From Pseudomonas sp. HS6 (GTDB lineage: Bacteria > Pseudomonadota > Gammaproteobacteria > Pseudomonadales > Pseudomonadaceae): 64,000 bases of DNA. Position 1 is the stretch's first letter. Every line of letters starts with the position of its first letter. This document shows positions 60,810-64,000 of the stretch, one piece after another. Made by a program: the position numbers and the translations under genes. Location: contig NZ_CP067412.1 of NCBI RefSeq assembly GCF_023375815.1, positions 6,262,001 to 6,326,000 on the forward strand, given 5' to 3'. Below the pieces are notes generated by a model. That model did not search any database. It saw only the letters and a program-made list of their open reading frames with translations, and was not told where the DNA came from.

Positions 60810-61547
60810 TTACGGGTACTGCTGAACCGTGCCTGGCTGCTGTTGCTGCTGACCACCGTACTGCTGGCCCGGAATCGCCTTCAGGTTGACTTCAACGCGG
60901 CGGTTCTGCGCCCGGCCGTTGACGTCACCGTTGCTGGCAATCGGATTATCCGGACCGGCACCACGGGCCGACAGGTTGGCACCGCTGACGCCTTGCGAGG
61001 TCAGGTAGGTCGCCACGCTCTGCGCACGACGCTGGGACAGGTCCATGTTGTGCTGACGGCTGCCGGTGCTGTCGGTGTAGCCGACGATCTCGATCTGGTT
61101 CTGGCTGAACTCCTTGAGCGAGCCGGCCAAGTTGTTAAGCGGCTGGTAGAAGCTTGGGGCGATGTTCGCCGAATCGGTGGCGAAGGTGATGTTGCCCGGC
61201 ATGATCAGCTTGATCTGATCGCCCTGACGCTGCACCTCGACACCGGTATTGGCCATGCTGGCGCGCAGTTTTTTCTCTTGCTGGTCGGCGTAGTAACCGT
61301 AACCGGCTGCGGAAGCACCGACGACGGCGGCGCCGATCAAGGCGCCCTTGCCGCGGTTGTTGTGGTCGATGGCAGCACCGGCCAACGCGCCGGCCAGTGC
61401 ACCGAGGCCACCGTACTTGGCGGTTTTGCTCATGCCCTGGGAGCCACCATCGGCCTGGCCCTGATTGTCATACGGGTTGGGCGAGGCGCAGCCGGACAGC
61501 ACGGCGACGGCAGTAGCGACAATAATCAAACGACGCGTGGTGAACAT
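60810..61547 (-). CDS. OmpA-family lipoprotein with glycine-zipper segment (YiaD-like)
   Basis: 245 residues. Lipoprotein signal with lipobox LSGC (residue 20). Glycine-zipper region about 44-90 (GGLGALAGALAGAAIDH, GALIGAAVVGASAAGYGYY), then a C-terminal OmpA/MotB peptidoglycan-binding domain (about 115-225): ITFATDSANIAPSFYQPLNNLAG and GYTDSTGSRQHNMDLSQRRAQSVATYL, NRRVEVNL. The tail is Gln-rich (QQYGGQQQQQPG). Probably links outer membrane to the wall. Confidence 0.93.
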   Translation of the reverse strand: MFTTRRLIIVATAVAVLSGCASPNPYDNQGQADGGSQGMSKTAKYGGLGALAGALAGAAIDHNNRGKGALIGAAVVGASAAGYGYYADQQEKKLRASMANTGVEVQRQGDQIKLIMPGNITFATDSANIAPSFYQPLNNLAGSLKEFSQNQIEIVGYTDSTGSRQHNMDLSQRRAQSVATYLTSQGVSGANLSARGAGPDNPIASNGDVNGRAQNRRVEVNLKAIPGQQYGGQQQQQPGTVQQYP

Positions 61548-61663
61548 GGAGAGCTCCTACTTTTTTGCATTCTGTGGTGCAACGGCCGTTTGGCAATGGA
61601 CCATTGCGGGCGTTGGATCATGACAATGCACAAAAATTCCGCCGCGCACTCGTGACAAAATGT

Positions 61664-62308
61664 TTAGGCGCGTACGAACGGATTTTCCCGCATTTCATCC
61701 CCCAGACGGGTGTCCGGGCCATGTCCAGCCACAACGATCGCCTCCTCGTCCAATGTATATAGCCGCTGCTTGATCGATCGCACGATGGTCGCCTGATCGC
61801 CGCCCCACAAATCCGTGCGCCCTACTCCGCGCCGGAACAACGTGTCGCCGGCAATCAACAGCTTAGCCTCAGAAAACCAAAAGCTCATGGAACCGGGTGT
61901 ATGCCCCGGCGTGTGCAGCGCCACGCCGCAGCCGCAGGCCAGTTCCTCGTCGTCGCTCAACCAGCGATCCGGTGACGGCACCGGGGTGTAGGGCACGCCG
62001 AACATCTGGCATTGCATCTCCAGGTTGTCCCACAGGAACTGATCTTCTTTATGCAGGTGCAGGGTGGCGCCGGTTTTCTCTTTCATCTGACCGGAGGCCA
62101 GAAAGTGATCGAGGTGCGCGTGGGTGTGGATGATGCTCACCACCTTCAGACCCAGCGCATCGAGGCGCGCCATGATCAGGTCGGGGTTGCCACCCGGATC
62201 GACGACGATGGCTTTTTTCGTGATCGGGTCCCCGATGATTGTGCAGTTGCACTGGAGCGGGCCGACAGGAAAAGTTTCGCGGATAAGCGCTGGGCGGGTA
62301 ACGGTCAT
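61664..62308 (-). CDS. Metallo-beta-lactamase-fold hydrolase (YcbL/GloB-like)
   Basis: 214 residues. HTHAHLDHFLASG carries the HxHxDH zinc motif; further ligands in LHTPGHTPGSM, IAGDTLF and VVAGHGPDT. This is the glyoxalase II/YcbL-type group, possibly hydrolysing S-D-lactoylglutathione, but it lacks the long C-terminal helical domain of classical GloB. Start at 62308 has AGG 6 bases upstream; an ATG at 62314 is also possible. Divergent from the serralysin gene. Confidence 0.92.
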   Translation of the reverse strand: MTVTRPALIRETFPVGPLQCNCTIIGDPITKKAIVVDPGGNPDLIMARLDALGLKVVSIIHTHAHLDHFLASGQMKEKTGATLHLHKEDQFLWDNLEMQCQMFGVPYTPVPSPDRWLSDDEELACGCGVALHTPGHTPGSMSFWFSEAKLLIAGDTLFRRGVGRTDLWGGDQATIVRSIKQRLYTLDEEAIVVAGHGPDTRLGDEMRENPFVRA

Positions 62309-62510
62309 GGACATCCTGGACGAGCGGTAATGTGATTAATTTCAGAATTCTACTTCACAGGCCGATATAGATCGCCCGGTCAGTTATTTGACGCCAGTCA
62401 TCAGAAAAATGATGGCTCATTGATGTCAAACCTCCTGCATCTGGTGCAAAATCGCATTTTTTTGTAGCGGTCGCATTCAGGAAGGGCCGCAGCGCACTCA
62501 GGAAATTCGC

Positions 62511-64000
62511 ATGCCTAGCCCTACTGGTTACACCGTAAGCCTTTATTCCAAACTCACCGGCAATAAAGCAGTCGACAGCCTGCTGTCGGGAACCTATTGG
62601 GCAGGCATCAACTGGCCCCTCGATGGCCCGACCAAGCTGACTTACAGCTTCATCGAACCCGAGACCTCCTATTTCGCGACCAATTACAGTGCGGACAACG
62701 AATACCAGTCCATCTACGCGCTGACCGGCTACCAGAAGAACGGCATCATCGACGCACTCGCTACCTGGAGTGCCGTGGCCAACATCAGCTTTACCCAGAC
62801 CACCGACGACATTTCCAACGTCGGCGACTTGCGTTTCGGTGGCTATGGTTTGATGGGCAATCAGGCCGCCGCCTGGGCTTACACCCCATCCACCGCGCCG
62901 CGCGGTGGTGATGTCTGGATTGGCGAGCCGACCACCGACTACCCGATCAAGGGTACCTATGACTACATGACCTACATCCACGAGATCGGTCATGCCCTGG
63001 GCCTCAAGCACCCGTTTTCCGCCAGCGCGACGAATACCACCCTGCTCGACTCGTCGCTGGACGATGTCCGCTACACGGTCATGAGCTACAACAACAGCTA
63101 TTCGTCCCAGCCGACGACGCCAATGTTGCTGGACATCCTCGCCATCCAGGCCTTGTACGGCGCCAACATGAACTGGCAGACCGGCGACAACGTCTACTCA
63201 TGGCAGGCTTACCGACCGGTATTCGAGACCATCTGGGATGCCGGCGGCAACGACACGATCGATGCCAGCTCCCAAGGCAATGGCGTCACACTCGACCTGA
63301 ACGAGGGCGCCTTCAGCAGCCTGGGCCTGTATCTTGAGCACCACGCCGACGGCACTGTCTATTCGTTCAACAGCGGCCTGGCGATTGCCTACGGCGCCAA
63401 GATCGAAAATGCCACAGGCTCGACCTTCGACGACATCCTGTACGGCAATGCCCTGGACAACGTCCTCAATGGCAATACCGGTAAAGACATCATGTACGGG
63501 GGCGCCGGCAACGACACCTACTACGTCGACAACCGCGATGATCAGGTCATCGAAACCGGCACCTCGACCAGTGAAATCGACTCGGTTTTCTCCACGGTCA
63601 CCTACAGCCTGCTCACCCAGGCGAACGTGGAAAACCTCACGCTGCTGACTAACGCCAACCTCAATGGCTATGGCAATGCCTCCGCCAACGTGATCACTGG
63701 CAACGCCGGGAACAACCTGCTGGACGGTGGTGAAGGTGCCGACACTCTGATTGGTGGCACCGGCAACGATATCTATGTGGTCGACAACGTCGGTGATGTG
63801 GTCATCGAAACCAGCACCGTGGCTGACGAAATCGACACCGTTCGCGCATCGGTCAGCTACACCCTGAGCAGCAACCTCGAGAATCTCCAGCTCACTGGCA
63901 ATGCCAGCGTCAATGGCGTGGGCAACAACCAGAACAACGTGCTGACCGGTAACGCCGGCAGCAACGTGCTCGACGGTATGGGAGGTCTGGACACCATGAT
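62511..64000 (+). CDS. Serralysin-like M10 metalloprotease with RTX repeats, partial
   Basis: Open to the right edge: 496 codons, no stop. No N-terminal signal peptide, as expected for a type I secretion substrate. Zinc-protease site HEIGHALGLKHP (His157, Glu158, His161, His167) with a Met-turn VMSYN. After residue about 240 the M10 C-terminal beta-roll begins (IWDAGGNDTIDASSQ), then RTX nonapeptides in DIMYGGAGNDTYYVD and TLIGGTGNDIYVVD, calcium-binding. Two tandem modules of about 95 residues follow (NVENLTLLTNANLNGYGN, NLENLQLTGNASVNGVGN). AGGAA lies 7 bases before the ATG. Not the usual AprX/AprA sequence; a divergent serralysin. ABC secretion genes are not in the window. Confidence 0.9.
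   Translation, partial: MPSPTGYTVSLYSKLTGNKAVDSLLSGTYWAGINWPLDGPTKLTYSFIEPETSYFATNYSADNEYQSIYALTGYQKNGIIDALATWSAVANISFTQTTDDISNVGDLRFGGYGLMGNQAAAWAYTPSTAPRGGDVWIGEPTTDYPIKGTYDYMTYIHEIGHALGLKHPFSASATNTTLLDSSLDDVRYTVMSYNNSYSSQPTTPMLLDILAIQALYGANMNWQTGDNVYSWQAYRPVFETIWDAGGNDTIDASSQGNGVTLDLNEGAFSSLGLYLEHHADGTVYSFNSGLAIAYGAKIENATGSTFDDILYGNALDNVLNGNTGKDIMYGGAGNDTYYVDNRDDQVIETGTSTSEIDSVFSTVTYSLLTQANVENLTLLTNANLNGYGNASANVITGNAGNNLLDGGEGADTLIGGTGNDIYVVDNVGDVVIETSTVADEIDTVRASVSYTLSSNLENLQLTGNASVNGVGNNQNNVLTGNAGSNVLDGMGGLDTM

Noticed and set aside
62355..63011. 218-codon minus-strand frame opposite the protease start
   Set aside because: No ribosome site or domain; the plus strand encodes an intact HExxHxxGxxH protease there.

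Overview
The window is a chromosomal segment of a fluorescent pseudomonad, most likely of the Pseudomonas fluorescens/koreensis group. The basis is the cyo oxidase, the OprD porin, Pseudomonas-type REP doublets (GTGGGAGCGGGCTTGCCCGCGAT) and a gene order from lpxC to zapG that follows what I remember of P. aeruginosa PA4406-PA4441. No tRNA, rRNA, prophage, IS transposase or CRISPR array was seen. One structural RNA, rnpB, is present.

Region 1 (1-25 kb) is the more variable part. On the minus strand it holds cyoABC (cyoC is cut by the window edge), then a SnoaL-like secreted protein with dsbB. Next comes a nitric-oxide detoxification pair, flavohaemoglobin (hmp) diverging from its sigma-54 activator norR, with three GT-N7-AC operator-like sites between them. 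Then follow cheV, an acetyltransferase, small secreted and hypothetical proteins, a CxxCxxCC protein, and an Aer-like PAS chemoreceptor. A four-gene operon encodes an RND efflux adaptor and pump with a CusRS-type two-component system, without an outer-membrane channel gene. An OprD-family porin and a membrane diguanylate cyclase close the region. Intergenic repeats (REP doublets and a MITE-like inverted-repeat family) cluster here.

Region 2 (25-43 kb) is a complete division and cell wall (dcw) cluster on the minus strand: mraZ-rsmH-ftsL-ftsI-murE-murF-mraY-murD-ftsW-murG-murC-ddlB-ftsQ-ftsA-ftsZ, followed by lpxC. Almost every junction overlaps. The mraZ promoter carries three exact 10-bp-period AAGTGG boxes, the expected MraZ operator. 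rnpB lies just upstream.

Region 3 (43.7-54.5 kb) is core: rsmI; then lpoA-yraN-gmhA-dolP on the plus strand; then, on the minus strand, rplM-rpsI, petABC (cytochrome bc1) and sspA-sspB.

Region 4 (53.5-64 kb) holds an aldo/keto reductase, an acyl-CoA dehydrogenase, a GlxA-type AraC regulator, zapE, a long-form trpS with a C-terminal DUF1508-like extension, an alpha/beta hydrolase, zapG, an OmpA/glycine-zipper lipoprotein and a metallo-beta-lactamase-fold hydrolase. The window ends inside a serralysin-like RTX metalloprotease that runs off the right edge.

Functionally, the window joins aerobic respiration (bo3 oxidase, bc1 complex, DsbB), envelope building (dcw, lpxC, lpoA, gmhA, dolP), stress and export systems (NO detoxification, RND efflux, protease) and sensing (chemotaxis, c-di-GMP). 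I found no clear undescribed multi-gene system. The best leads are regulatory sites, a tRNA-synthetase fusion, repeat families and the divergent RTX protease.
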